From contig NZ_ATDN01000028.1 in NCBI RefSeq assembly GCF_004014805.1, positions 1-51,978 of the forward strand: DNA of 51,978 nt. The letters are read 5' to 3'. Position 1 is the stretch's first letter. Every line of letters starts with the position of its first letter. The position numbers and the translations under genes are program-made. The DNA is from Mycolicibacterium elephantis DSM 44368 (GTDB lineage Bacteria > Actinomycetota > Actinomycetes > Mycobacteriales > Mycobacteriaceae). Below are positions 22,406-30,166 of the stretch, one piece after another. The notes beneath the pieces were generated by a model. The model saw nothing but the letters and a program-made list of their open reading frames with translations. It did no database searches and was not told where the DNA came from.

Positions 22406-22998
22406 AGCGATGGGTGGTCCTCGTGGGCGCGGTCGTGGCCGTGCTCACCGGATGCGCCACCGGTGACGACGCCGTCGCGCAGGGCGGCACTTTCGAGTTC
22501 GTCGCACCCGGCGGGCAGACCGACATCTTCTACGACCCACCCGAAAGCCGCGGCCGCCCAGGGGCGTTGACCGGCCCCGACCTGATGGACCCGGCCAAGA
22601 CCATTTCGCTCGACGACTTCGAAGGCGAGGTCGTGGTCATCAACGTGTGGGGGCAGTGGTGCGCGCCGTGCCGCACCGAGATCACCCAGTTGCAGCAGGT
22701 GCACGACGCGACGCGTGATCTCGGCGTGCGGTTCCTCGGCATTGACGTCCGCGACCACAACCGCGACGCCGCACGCGATTTCATCATCGACCGCGGCATC
22801 ACGTTCCCGTCCATCTACGACCCGGCGATGCGCACGATGATCGCCTTCGGCGGCAAGTACCCGACCACGGTCATCCCGTCGACCGTGGTGCTGGACCGCC
22901 AGCATCGGGTCGCGGCGGTGTTCCTGCGCGAACTGCTCGCCGAAGACCTGCAGCCGGTGGTGCAGCGGCTGGCCACCGAGTCGGAGCCGAAGACGTGA
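22402..22998 (+). CDS. ResA/TlpA-like thioredoxin lipoprotein
   Basis: A 198-residue exported thioredoxin. The signal peptide ends in lipobox LTGC (Cys18), so it is anchored outside the cytoplasmic membrane. The thioredoxin domain has WCAPC with C87 and C90 and a cis-Pro region at YPTTVIPSTVV. In system II cytochrome c biogenesis the ResA-type protein reduces the apocytochrome CxxCH cysteines before heme attachment, receiving electrons from CcdA, encoded next. GTG start overlaps the upstream stop. Confidence 0.9.
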   Translation: MKRWVVLVGAVVAVLTGCATGDDAVAQGGTFEFVAPGGQTDIFYDPPESRGRPGALTGPDLMDPAKTISLDDFEGEVVVINVWGQWCAPCRTEITQLQQVHDATRDLGVRFLGIDVRDHNRDAARDFIIDRGITFPSIYDPAMRTMIAFGGKYPTTVIPSTVVLDRQHRVAAVFLRELLAEDLQPVVQRLATESEPKT

Positions 22999-23852
22999 CC
23001 GGGTTCGCCGAGATCGCTGCTGCCGGACCGGTGCTGCTGGCGCTGGCGGTGTGTGTGCTGGCCGGCCTGGTGTCGTTCGCCTCGCCGTGCGTGGTGCCGC
23101 TGGTGCCCGGCTACCTGTCGTATCTGGCCGCGGTCGTCGGGGTCGCGCCTAAGGACACCCCCGACCTCTCCCGCCGAAACCGACGCTTTGGTCGGAAAGT
23201 CCCGGAGGAATCCGCCAAAACGTCGGTCTCGACGAGCACGGAGACTCCCCGAGTCGCTCGCGGCGTGCGGATGCGGGTCGCCGGCGCGGCCGCGCTGTTC
23301 GTCGCGGGGTTCACCGTCGTGTTCGTGCTCGGCACCGTGGCGGTGCTGGGCATGACGACGACGCTGATCACCAGCCAGCTTCTGCTGCAACGCATCGGCG
23401 GCGTCCTCACGATCGTGATGGGGCTGGTGTTCGTCGGCTTCATCCCCGCACTGCAGCGGGACGCGCGCTTCACACCGCGGCAAGTGTCGACCGTCGCCGG
23501 CGCACCGCTGCTCGGCGCGGTCTTCGCGCTGGGCTGGACCCCGTGCCTGGGCCCCACCCTGACCGGGGTCATCACCGTGGCGTCGGCGACCGACGGCGCC
23601 AACGTGGCCCGCGGCGTCGCGCTGGTGCTGGCGTACTGCTTCGGGCTCGGAATCCCGTTCGTGCTGCTGGCCTTCGGCTCCGCGGGCGCCGTTCAGGGGT
23701 TGAGCTGGCTGCGCCGGCACACCCGCACCATCCAGATCGTCGGCGGCATCCTGCTCATCCTGGTCGGCATCGCGTTGGTGACCGGGGTGTGGAACGATTT
23801 CGTGTCCTGGGTGCGCGACGCCTTCGTATCCGACGTCACCTTGCCGATATGA
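22995..23852 (+). CDS. ccdA: Cytochrome c biogenesis protein CcdA
   Basis: A 285-residue DsbD-type membrane protein that passes electrons from cytosolic thioredoxin to the ResA-like protein outside. About six helices are predicted, with the two redox cysteines in SPCVVPLVPGY (C32) and WTPCLGP (C184). Between helix 1 and helix 2 lies an extra polar loop, residues about 51-92, whose codons 61-79 are formed by a DNA hairpin (23175-23231). GTG start overlaps the upstream stop, and the stop overlaps the resB ATG. Confidence 0.92.
   Translation: MTGFAEIAAAGPVLLALAVCVLAGLVSFASPCVVPLVPGYLSYLAAVVGVAPKDTPDLSRRNRRFGRKVPEESAKTSVSTSTETPRVARGVRMRVAGAAALFVAGFTVVFVLGTVAVLGMTTTLITSQLLLQRIGGVLTIVMGLVFVGFIPALQRDARFTPRQVSTVAGAPLLGAVFALGWTPCLGPTLTGVITVASATDGANVARGVALVLAYCFGLGIPFVLLAFGSAGAVQGLSWLRRHTRTIQIVGGILLILVGIALVTGVWNDFVSWVRDAFVSDVTLPI
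23175..23231. repeat. Inverted repeat inside ccdA coding sequence
   Basis: The 17-nt arms 23175-23191 (CGAAACCGACGCTTTGG) and 23215-23231 (CCAAAACGTCGGTCTCG) pair at 15 of 17 positions with a 23-nt loop. They encode the polar loop between CcdA helices 1 and 2. An insertion of a small palindromic element that kept the frame would explain both the loop and the palindrome. Confidence 0.6.
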
Positions 23853-25492
23853 GTGCCATCGACAGCCGAGCAGACGTGAAAACCCCTGAAAGCAGCGGTT
23901 CTAGGGGGTTTTCACGTCTGCTCGCCGAAAAAGTCCGCAACACCTGGCGCACCCTGACGTCGATGGGCACCGCGCTGGTGCTGCTGTTCCTGCTCGCGCT
24001 CGCCGCGATCCCCGGCGCGCTGCTGCCGCAACGCAACCTCAACGAGGCGAAGGTGCAGCAGTACATCGGCGAGCACCCGACGATCGGACCGTGGCTGGAC
24101 CGGCTGCAGGCCTTCGACGTGTTCTCCAGCTTCTGGTTCACCGCCATCTACGTGCTGCTGTTCGTCTCGCTGGTGGGCTGTCTGACCCCGCGCACGATCG
24201 AACACATCCGCAGCATGCGCGCCACCCCGGTGCCCGCCCCCCGCAACCTGGGCCGGCTGCCCAAACACCACACCGCCACCGTCGCCGCCGACCCGCAAGC
24301 CCTGGCCGCGACCATCACCGAAAAGCTGCGGGGCTGGCGCAAAACCACGCGCGTGACCGACGACGCCACTGAGATCTCCGCGGAGAAAGGCTATCTGCGC
24401 GAGTTCGGCAACATCGTGTTCCACTTCTCGCTGCTCGGCCTGCTGGTCGCGGTGGCGGCGGGCAAGATGTTCGGCTACGAGGGCAACGTCATCGTCATCG
24501 CCGACGGCGGCCCCGGCTTCTGCTCGGCCTCACCGGCCGCGTTCGACTCGTTCCGGGCCGGCAACACCGTCGACGGCACCTCGCTGCATCCGATCTGCCT
24601 ACGCGTCAACACGTTCGAGGCGGACTACCTGCCGACCGGACAGGCGACCTCGTTCGCCGCCGACATCGAGTACCAAGCCGGCGAGGACCTGAGCACCGGC
24701 ACCTGGCAGCCCTACCGGCTCAAGGTCAACGAGCCGCTGCGGGTCGGCGGCGACCGGGTCTACCTGCAGGGCCACGGCTACGCGCCCACGTTCACCGTCA
24801 TCTTCCCCGACGGGCAGACCCGCACCCAGACGCTGCAGTTCCGGCCCGACGACTCGCTGACGCTGCTGTCCTCGGGCGCGATGCGGTTCGACCCGCCGGC
24901 AGGCACCTACCCCGACCCCGACGAGCGCCGCAAGAACCAGATCGCCATCCAGGGCCTGTTCGCGCCCACCGAACAGCTGCACGGCACCCTGCTGTCGTCG
25001 AGCTTCCCGGCGCTCAACGATCCCGCGGTCGCCATCGACGTCTACCGCGGCGACACCGGCCTGGACTCCGGGCGCCCGCAGTCGCTGTTCAACCTCGACG
25101 CCCGGCTGATCGAACAGGACCGGCTGACCAAGGTGGCGCGCGTCAACCTCGGCGCCGGCGAGTCGACCCAGCTCGACGACGGCACGGTGGTGCGGTTCGA
25201 CGGCGCGGTGCCGTTCATCAACGTGCAGGTGTCTCACGACCCCGCCCAGGTCTGGGTGCTGGTGTTCGCGATGACGATGATGGCCGGGCTGCTGGTGTCG
25301 CTGCTGGTGCGGCGACGACGGATCTGGGTGCGGATCACCCCGGCCGACCCGGGTACGGTAAGCGTCGAGCTGGGCGGGCTGGCCCGCACGGACAACTCGG
25401 GGTGGGGCGACGAGTTCGAACGGTTGACCGAGCGGCTGGTGCCCGACGGGTTTGACGGCGCGGCCCAGCGGTCACGAGAAGAGGTCACATGA
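23849..25492 (+). CDS. resB: Cytochrome c biogenesis protein ResB (Ccs1)
   Basis: A 547-residue membrane protein, one half of the system II heme lyase with CcsA. Predicted helices lie at about 41-61, 93-112 and 188-205, a large extracytoplasmic domain occupies about 210-465, and a last helix follows near 470-490. The start ATG overlaps the ccdA stop (ATGA). The first 30 residues are a polar cytosolic tail; codons 7-26 are a perfect 20-bp DNA palindrome, so this tail is probably not conserved. It is slightly longer than the M. tuberculosis orthologue as remembered (529 residues). Confidence 0.93.
   Translation: MSAIDSRADVKTPESSGSRGFSRLLAEKVRNTWRTLTSMGTALVLLFLLALAAIPGALLPQRNLNEAKVQQYIGEHPTIGPWLDRLQAFDVFSSFWFTAIYVLLFVSLVGCLTPRTIEHIRSMRATPVPAPRNLGRLPKHHTATVAADPQALAATITEKLRGWRKTTRVTDDATEISAEKGYLREFGNIVFHFSLLGLLVAVAAGKMFGYEGNVIVIADGGPGFCSASPAAFDSFRAGNTVDGTSLHPICLRVNTFEADYLPTGQATSFAADIEYQAGEDLSTGTWQPYRLKVNEPLRVGGDRVYLQGHGYAPTFTVIFPDGQTRTQTLQFRPDDSLTLLSSGAMRFDPPAGTYPDPDERRKNQIAIQGLFAPTEQLHGTLLSSSFPALNDPAVAIDVYRGDTGLDSGRPQSLFNLDARLIEQDRLTKVARVNLGAGESTQLDDGTVVRFDGAVPFINVQVSHDPAQVWVLVFAMTMMAGLLVSLLVRRRRIWVRITPADPGTVSVELGGLARTDNSGWGDEFERLTERLVPDGFDGAAQRSREEVT
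23867..23924. repeat. Perfect 20-bp inverted repeat inside resB coding sequence
   Basis: Arm one at 23867-23886 and arm two at 23905-23924 are exact reverse complements (20 of 20) around an 18-nt loop. The arm tip CGTCTGCTCG recurs in the hairpin at 34381-34440. In RNA this would be a very stable stem 18 nt after the resB start codon. Confidence 0.8.
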
Positions 25493-26472
25493 ACACCGAC
25501 ATCGACATAGGACTGGCCCGCTACTCGGACTGGGCGTTCACCTCGTCGGTGCTGGTGCTGGTGGGCGCGCTGCTGTTGCTGGCCATCGAGCTGGCCTACA
25601 GCCGCAGCCGCAAGGTCGAGCGGCGTGAGCTCGTGACGGCGTCGGGGCCACCTCCCGTCGCGCCCGCCGACAGCGCACCCGGCGTCGTCGCCGAGCGGCC
25701 CAAGCGCCCCGCCGACGAACGCATCGGCGGCGCCGGGCTGGCCCTGGCCTACCTCGGCACCGGCTTGCTGCTGCTCTGCATCGTGCTGCGCGGGCTGGCC
25801 ACCTCGCGGGTGCCGTGGGGCAACATGTACGAGTTCATCAACCTCACCTGCTTCTGCGGGCTGGTCGCCGCGGCCGTGGTGCTGCGCCGCCCGCAGTACC
25901 GCACGCTGTGGGTGTTCGTGCTCGTCCCGGTGCTGATCCTGCTGACCGTGTCGGGTCGCTGGCTCTACACCAACGCCGCCCCGGTCATGCCGGCGCTGCA
26001 GTCTTACTGGCTGCCGATCCACGTGTCGGTGGTCAGCCTCGGCTCGGGCGTGTTCCTGGTCGCCGGGGTGGCCAGCATCCTGTTCCTGGTGAAGATGTCG
26101 CGGCTGGGTGCCCCCGGGGCGGACGGCCTGGCGGCCCGCATCGTCGCGCGGCTGCCCGACGCGCAGACCCTGGACCGGATCGCCTACCGCACAACGATCT
26201 TCGCGTTCCCGGTGTTCGGCTTCGGCGTCATCTTCGGGGCGATCTGGGCCGAGGAGGCGTGGGGCCGCTACTGGGGCTGGGACCCCAAGGAGACGGTGTC
26301 GTTCATCGCGTGGGTCATCTACGCGGCCTACCTGCACGCCCGCTCGACGGCGGGCTGGCGCGACAAGAAGGCCGCCTGGATCAACGTCGCAGGCTTCGTC
26401 GCGATGGTGTTCAACCTGTTCTTCATCAACCTCGTGACGGTGGGTCTGCACTCGTACGCGGGTGTGGGGTAG
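25489..26472 (+). CDS. ccsA: Cytochrome c assembly protein CcsA (CcsB/ResC)
   Basis: A 327-residue polytopic protein with about eight helices that carries heme to the outer face and, with ResB, joins it to apocytochrome c. The heme-binding tryptophan-rich signature is WGRYWGWDPKE in the C-terminal third, followed by VIYAAYLHAR, which holds one of the conserved histidines; a further His lies in the LPIHVSVVSL segment and the last in the VGLHSYAG end. A polar cytosolic loop (about 40-75) follows helix 1. The ATG overlaps the resB stop. Confidence 0.95.
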   Translation: MNTDIDIGLARYSDWAFTSSVLVLVGALLLLAIELAYSRSRKVERRELVTASGPPPVAPADSAPGVVAERPKRPADERIGGAGLALAYLGTGLLLLCIVLRGLATSRVPWGNMYEFINLTCFCGLVAAAVVLRRPQYRTLWVFVLVPVLILLTVSGRWLYTNAAPVMPALQSYWLPIHVSVVSLGSGVFLVAGVASILFLVKMSRLGAPGADGLAARIVARLPDAQTLDRIAYRTTIFAFPVFGFGVIFGAIWAEEAWGRYWGWDPKETVSFIAWVIYAAYLHARSTAGWRDKKAAWINVAGFVAMVFNLFFINLVTVGLHSYAGVG

Positions 26473-26473
26473 C

Positions 26474-27643
26474 GTGCCCGAACATCGCGCGCACCGCGCC
26501 GCCGACACCCCGAAGCCGGCCGAAAGCGGTTTCGTGCCAACGGGTTTCCGTGGACAGGACCGGTTCCGCGACCCGGCCGCCGACCCGCCGCCGGAGTGGA
26601 CAGCCCCGACGCCGCCCAAAGGGCTGCCGCTGCCACCCGCGCCGACGCCACCCGCGTCGGCGCCACCCGCGCCGGCGCCGACCGAGCCGCAGGAGGACCC
26701 GCCGCCGTTCCTTGATCTGTCGGCGGTGGCGCTGCTGCGCCAGCCCAAACGCGCCCCTTCTGAGGGCTGGCGCAAGTGGCTGTATCTGGCGTCGTTCAAG
26801 CTGATCAACCTGGGCGAGGGCCCCAAGGCCCAGCGCAGGCAGATGCTCGTCGCGCAGGTGCAACGCCCCCTGCGCAGCTGCTACCGGATCGCGGTGCTGT
26901 CGCTGAAGGGCGGGGTCGGCAAGACGACGATCACCGCGACGCTGGGTGCGACGCTGGCCTCCCTGCGCGGGGACCGCGTCATCGCCGTCGACGCCAACCC
27001 CGACCGCGGCACGCTGAGCCAGAAGGTGCCGCTGGAGACCCCGGCCACCGTGCGGCACCTGCTCCGCGACGCCGAGGGCATCGTCGCCTACAGCGATGTG
27101 CGCGCCTACACCTCACAGGGCCCCAGCCGGCTGGAGGTGCTGGCCTCCGAGAGCGACCCGGCGGTGTCGGAGGCGTTCAGCTCCGCCGACTACACCCGCA
27201 CGCTGGAGGTGCTCGAGAAGTTCTACAGCCTGGTGCTCACCGACTGCGGCACCGGGCTGATGCATTCGGCGATGGCCGCGGTGCTGGCGAAGGCCGACGC
27301 GCTGGTGGTGATCAGCTCGGGTTCGGTGGACGGTGCGCGCAGCGCATCGGCGACGCTGGACTGGCTGGACGCGCACGACCATCAGGACATGGTGCGCAAC
27401 TCGATCGCCGTCATCAACGCGGTGCGGCCGCGATCGGGCAAGGTCGACATGCGCAAGGTCGTCGACCACTTCAACCGGCGTTGCCGCGCGGTGCTCGAGG
27501 TCCCCTTCGACCCGCACCTGGAGGAGGGCGCCGAGATCAGCCTCGAGCGATTGAAGCCCGAGACCCGCCAGGCGCTGCTCGAACTCGCGGCCGTGGTCGC
27601 CGACGGGTTTCCCGGCGCGAAAGCGAAACGCCCCGCCGGATAA
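26474..27643 (+). CDS. MinD/ParA-type ATPase with Pro-rich N-terminus (EspI-like, Rv0530)
   Basis: A 389-residue protein. Residues 1-80 are Pro/Ala-rich and disordered; residues 139 onward form a MinD/ParA P-loop ATPase with the deviant Walker A KGGVGKTT (145-152). The architecture is that of EspI and other ESX-associated MinD-like proteins of mycobacteria, but no ESX gene is nearby. The GTG at 26474, one base after the ccsA stop, is preferred to a GTG at 26462 inside ccsA. It is probably co-transcribed with the ccs genes, hinting at a role in positioning or regulating that membrane complex. Confidence 0.85.
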   Translation: MPEHRAHRAADTPKPAESGFVPTGFRGQDRFRDPAADPPPEWTAPTPPKGLPLPPAPTPPASAPPAPAPTEPQEDPPPFLDLSAVALLRQPKRAPSEGWRKWLYLASFKLINLGEGPKAQRRQMLVAQVQRPLRSCYRIAVLSLKGGVGKTTITATLGATLASLRGDRVIAVDANPDRGTLSQKVPLETPATVRHLLRDAEGIVAYSDVRAYTSQGPSRLEVLASESDPAVSEAFSSADYTRTLEVLEKFYSLVLTDCGTGLMHSAMAAVLAKADALVVISSGSVDGARSASATLDWLDAHDHQDMVRNSIAVINAVRPRSGKVDMRKVVDHFNRRCRAVLEVPFDPHLEEGAEISLERLKPETRQALLELAAVVADGFPGAKAKRPAG

Positions 27644-27649
27644 CCGCGC

Positions 27650-27850
27650 TCAGGGCCTGGGGTTGTCCTCGCTGCCGAGACGGCGCAGGAACTCGGGATC
27701 GTCGTCGGGCCCGATCACGCGCGTTCGCGGGCGGCTCGCGGACGCCCGCGTCAGCCGCCAGCCCACGTACGTCAGCCCGGCCAAAACGGAAAGCAACAGC
27801 AAGTACGCCACGGCGAAAATAACCTCCTTGCCGGAGATGATACGCGCCAT
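27650..27850 (-). CDS. Small single-helix membrane protein (Rv0530A-like)
   Basis: A 66-residue protein with one membrane helix (about 10-32, VIFAVAYLLLLSVLAGLTYVG) and a charged C-terminal cytosolic tail. It is divergent from the DUF4229 gene with only 15 nt between start codons, and convergent with the MinD-like gene at 6 nt. In M. tuberculosis a similar small gene occupies this position. Function unknown. Confidence 0.65.
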   Translation of the reverse strand: MARIISGKEVIFAVAYLLLLSVLAGLTYVGWRLTRASASRPRTRVIGPDDDPEFLRRLGSEDNPRP

Positions 27851-27853
27851 CGG

Positions 27854-27859
27854 TAGGCT
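27854..27859 (+). promoter_or_regulatory. Candidate -10 box of the DUF4229 gene
   Basis: TAGGCT at 27854-27859 is followed by 6 nt and then the GTG at 27866, pointing to a leaderless transcript within the 15-nt gap between divergent genes. Confidence 0.4.
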
Positions 27860-27865
27860 CGGGCC

Positions 27866-28174
27866 GTGTCGGATGGTCGCCCCGGAACCCGTCTGGTCGT
27901 CGACGTGCTGGCGTACGCGGCTGCCCGGCTGCTGCTGGTCGCCGCGGTGGCCGCGGCGATCTTCGGTGCCGCACGGTTGCTCGGGCTCGACGAGTTTCCG
28001 CTCGTGGTCGCGCTGCTGTTGGCCATCGTGATCGCGTTGCCGCTCGGCATCTGGATCTTCGCTCCGCTGCGGCGCCGCGCCACCGCCAGCATCGCGGCCT
28101 TCGACGAGCGGCGGCGCAAAGACCGGGAGCAACTGCAGGCCAGGCTGCGCGGCGAAGACCCGCCGCCGTCCTGA
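27866..28174 (+). CDS. DUF4229 membrane protein (Rv0531-like)
   Basis: A 102-residue protein with two membrane helices (about 14-38 and 45-66) and a basic C-terminal tail (RRRATASIAAFDERRRKDREQ), typical of the DUF4229 family, of unknown function. GTG start supported by a -10-like TAGGCT 6 nt upstream. Confidence 0.75.
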   Translation: MSDGRPGTRLVVDVLAYAAARLLLVAAVAAAIFGAARLLGLDEFPLVVALLLAIVIALPLGIWIFAPLRRRATASIAAFDERRRKDREQLQARLRGEDPPPS

Positions 28175-28182
28175 CCGCGGCC

Positions 28183-28207
28183 GATTATCCGTAGTTCAGT
28201 GCGGGTA
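28183..28207 (+). promoter_or_regulatory. Weak SigF-like promoter candidate
   Basis: GATT (28183-28186), 16 nt, then GGGTA (28203-28207) resembles the mycobacterial SigF pattern (GGWWT/GTTT, 15-17 nt, GGGTA). It ends 10 nt before the ATG at 28218. Confidence 0.25.
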
Positions 28208-28217
28208 GTCGACGGAC

Positions 28218-28562
28218 ATGGACTCTGCCAAGGATTTGTACAAACGATGGATATATGAGGTCTGGGCGGGGATACCTGTCGCGGCCGAGGTGGTGACCGA
28301 GGATTTCGTCGGGCACTGGCCGGACCGGGTGGTGTGCGGGCCCGCGGCGCTGCAGGACGTGGTCGACGAGACCCACCGGATGCTCGCCGACCTCAAGTTC
28401 GTCATCGAGATCGAGCCGTTGGTCGAGGGGGATCTGCTGGCAGCCCGCTGGATCGGCACGGGCGCGGCCAAGGAGGGCCCCAAGCGATTCACCGGCAACG
28501 ACATCCTGCGCGTCGCCGACGGCCGGTTCGCCGAATACTGGACCGGAACGTCGGTCGCCTGA
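28218..28562 (+). CDS. SnoaL-like (NTF2-fold) protein
   Basis: A 114-residue protein of the SnoaL-like/ester cyclase type. It shows the usual pattern: an N-terminal helix with YKRWIYEVWAG, FVGHWPD, a helix ending in VDETHRML, and a strand set ending DGRFAEYWTGTSV. Family members are cyclases, isomerases or binding proteins; no specific substrate can be named. The stop abuts the end of the convergent TPR gene. Confidence 0.75.
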   Translation: MDSAKDLYKRWIYEVWAGIPVAAEVVTEDFVGHWPDRVVCGPAALQDVVDETHRMLADLKFVIEIEPLVEGDLLAARWIGTGAAKEGPKRFTGNDILRVADGRFAEYWTGTSVA

Positions 28563-29279
28563 CTATCCGGCCGCGTCCTGCAGCAGTTGACGCAGCTTCT
28601 CGACCGGGTCCCCGGTCTGCGGGTGCAGCAGCAGGGGTGGCCGCTCGGTGTCGAGTTCGGGCGCACCGGGCGCGAGCATGGCCGCGGGCGGAGGAGGCGG
28701 CGGCGACGCCGTTGGCGGCGGGGGCGGCGGCGGTGCCGTCAGCCCGGCCATCTTGGCGGCCAGCCGGGCCGCGGTGTCGGCGCGCACCGCGCGCCGCTCG
28801 GAATCGGGGTCGGTGTTGTCCTCGAAGCAGCCCTGCGGCGCGTCCGTGACGAGCGCCGACGCGCTGCGGTAGCGGTCCCGCGCCGCATCCGGCCGGCCCT
28901 CCCACGCGGAGATGTCGCCCTGCCGCTCGCGCACCAGTGCCAGGTTGACGCGCACCGGGCACGACTGCGTGGCGTCGGTACGCGACAACGACTCGGAGAA
29001 CGCGGCATCGGCGTCGTCGAGCCGGTTCGCCAGCACGGCGAGGGTGCCCGCCGCGAACGGCGCCTTCGCCGGTTCGATCACGTTGAACACGCCCAACGTC
29101 GCCACGTCGCCGCGTAGCGCCCCCAAAGCCCGTTCGCCGTAATGCGATTCGGCGGCCTGCCCCGCGAACACGACCGACAACATCTTCACCGCGGCAAGCA
29201 GCGCGACAACGACCAGCGGCGCGGAGATCACCAGCAGTCGCCGCCGCAGCCGCAGCCGCCGAGGCAGGTGGCGCGTCAC
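28563..29279 (-). CDS. Membrane-anchored TPR-like protein, last gene of the moxR operon
   Basis: A 238-residue protein with a basic N-terminus, one membrane helix (about 16-40), and a helical domain (about 55-165) with TPR-like repeats, for example ANRLDDADAAFSESLSRTD and EGRPDAARDRYRSA. The C-terminal 70 residues are Pro/Ala-rich with two polyproline runs. It overlaps the upstream VWA gene by 4 nt. In Bat-type operons a TPR protein (BatC/BatE) has this place and is thought to scaffold the VWA proteins. Confidence 0.75.
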   Translation of the reverse strand: MTRHLPRRLRLRRRLLVISAPLVVVALLAAVKMLSVVFAGQAAESHYGERALGALRGDVATLGVFNVIEPAKAPFAAGTLAVLANRLDDADAAFSESLSRTDATQSCPVRVNLALVRERQGDISAWEGRPDAARDRYRSASALVTDAPQGCFEDNTDPDSERRAVRADTAARLAAKMAGLTAPPPPPPPTASPPPPPPAAMLAPGAPELDTERPPLLLHPQTGDPVEKLRQLLQDAAG

Positions 29280-30166
29280 GACATCACCTCCCGGCGCGAC
29301 ATCCGGGCACGGCGCAACTCGCGCATGCTCAGGTAGCTCTCGAACAGCAGCAGCACCGCCGCGACGATGGTGAACACCCAGTACAGCTCGGTGCGCCGGC
29401 CGACGTCCGTCGGTTGTTGCACGACGGTGTCTTCCGGTGCGGCCTGCGTGACGGCGACGTCGTCGTCGGGGTTGAGATAGGACACACCGAGCTCGTCGGC
29501 GATGCGGCGCAGCGCCGGTTCGTTCAGCGGCGCGCCCCGGCCGAACACCGCCCCGCCGTCCACCGACCCGGCGACGGGGTCGAACTCGCTTTGCGGCGCT
29601 TGCGATCCGGGGGCTCCGGCGCCGAAGTAGTACACCAGGTTCTGCGAGCCGGGATACTGCTGGCCGGCCGCGATCAGCTGGTAGCGCAGCACGTTGGCGG
29701 CCGCTGCCGCGTTCACCACGTCGCCAGGTTCGTCATACGATGTGAGCGAGGCGATTTCGGGTTGCAGGCTCCACGCGTCCTGCGACAGCGGCCAGTCCAG
29801 CGAGGGTCGCGACGCGAAGCTGATCACCGCGAACCGCGCCTGCGGATGGTGGGCGATCAGGGTCTGGATGTCCTCGCTGATCGCGTTGGTGCTCTCGGTG
29901 GACCGGTCGACGACAAAGAAGACGTTGGTGTTGTCGCCCGACTGCGCCGTGGTGACGCTTTGCGGGCCACCGTGACCGAACCCGGGGCGCGCCGCGGCGA
30001 TCAACAACAGCAGAAGCGCAAGCGTCAGCCCGGACCACCGCCAGACCGTCGCCCAGCGGTGCCCGGGCCCGGTGGCCAGCGACCGCATGGTGATCAACCG
30101 CAGGAGCACGACCGCCGCGGCGATCACGATCAGGAACGCCGCGGGAACCACGGGAGCGAACGTCAT
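29276..30166 (-). CDS. VWA-type membrane protein with degenerate MIDAS (BatA/BatB-like)
   Basis: A 296-residue protein with helices at about 6-24 and 44-60, an extracytoplasmic von Willebrand A-like domain, and a C-terminal helix near 263-282. The expected MIDAS DxSxS reads DRSTES at 87-92, with an extra residue between the serines, so metal binding may be lost. Other VWA features (TDLxxA region) are not obvious. ATG start, overlapping neighbours by 4 nt on both sides. Confidence 0.75.
   Translation of the reverse strand: MTFAPVVPAAFLIVIAAAVVLLRLITMRSLATGPGHRWATVWRWSGLTLALLLLLIAAARPGFGHGGPQSVTTAQSGDNTNVFFVVDRSTESTNAISEDIQTLIAHHPQARFAVISFASRPSLDWPLSQDAWSLQPEIASLTSYDEPGDVVNAAAAANVLRYQLIAAGQQYPGSQNLVYYFGAGAPGSQAPQSEFDPVAGSVDGGAVFGRGAPLNEPALRRIADELGVSYLNPDDDVAVTQAAPEDTVVQQPTDVGRRTELYWVFTIVAAVLLLFESYLSMRELRRARMSRREVMS

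Noticed and set aside
26462..26473. Upstream GTG start for the MinD-like gene
   Set aside because: It lies inside the end of ccsA and adds only four residues; GTG at 26474 fits the mycobacterial layout.
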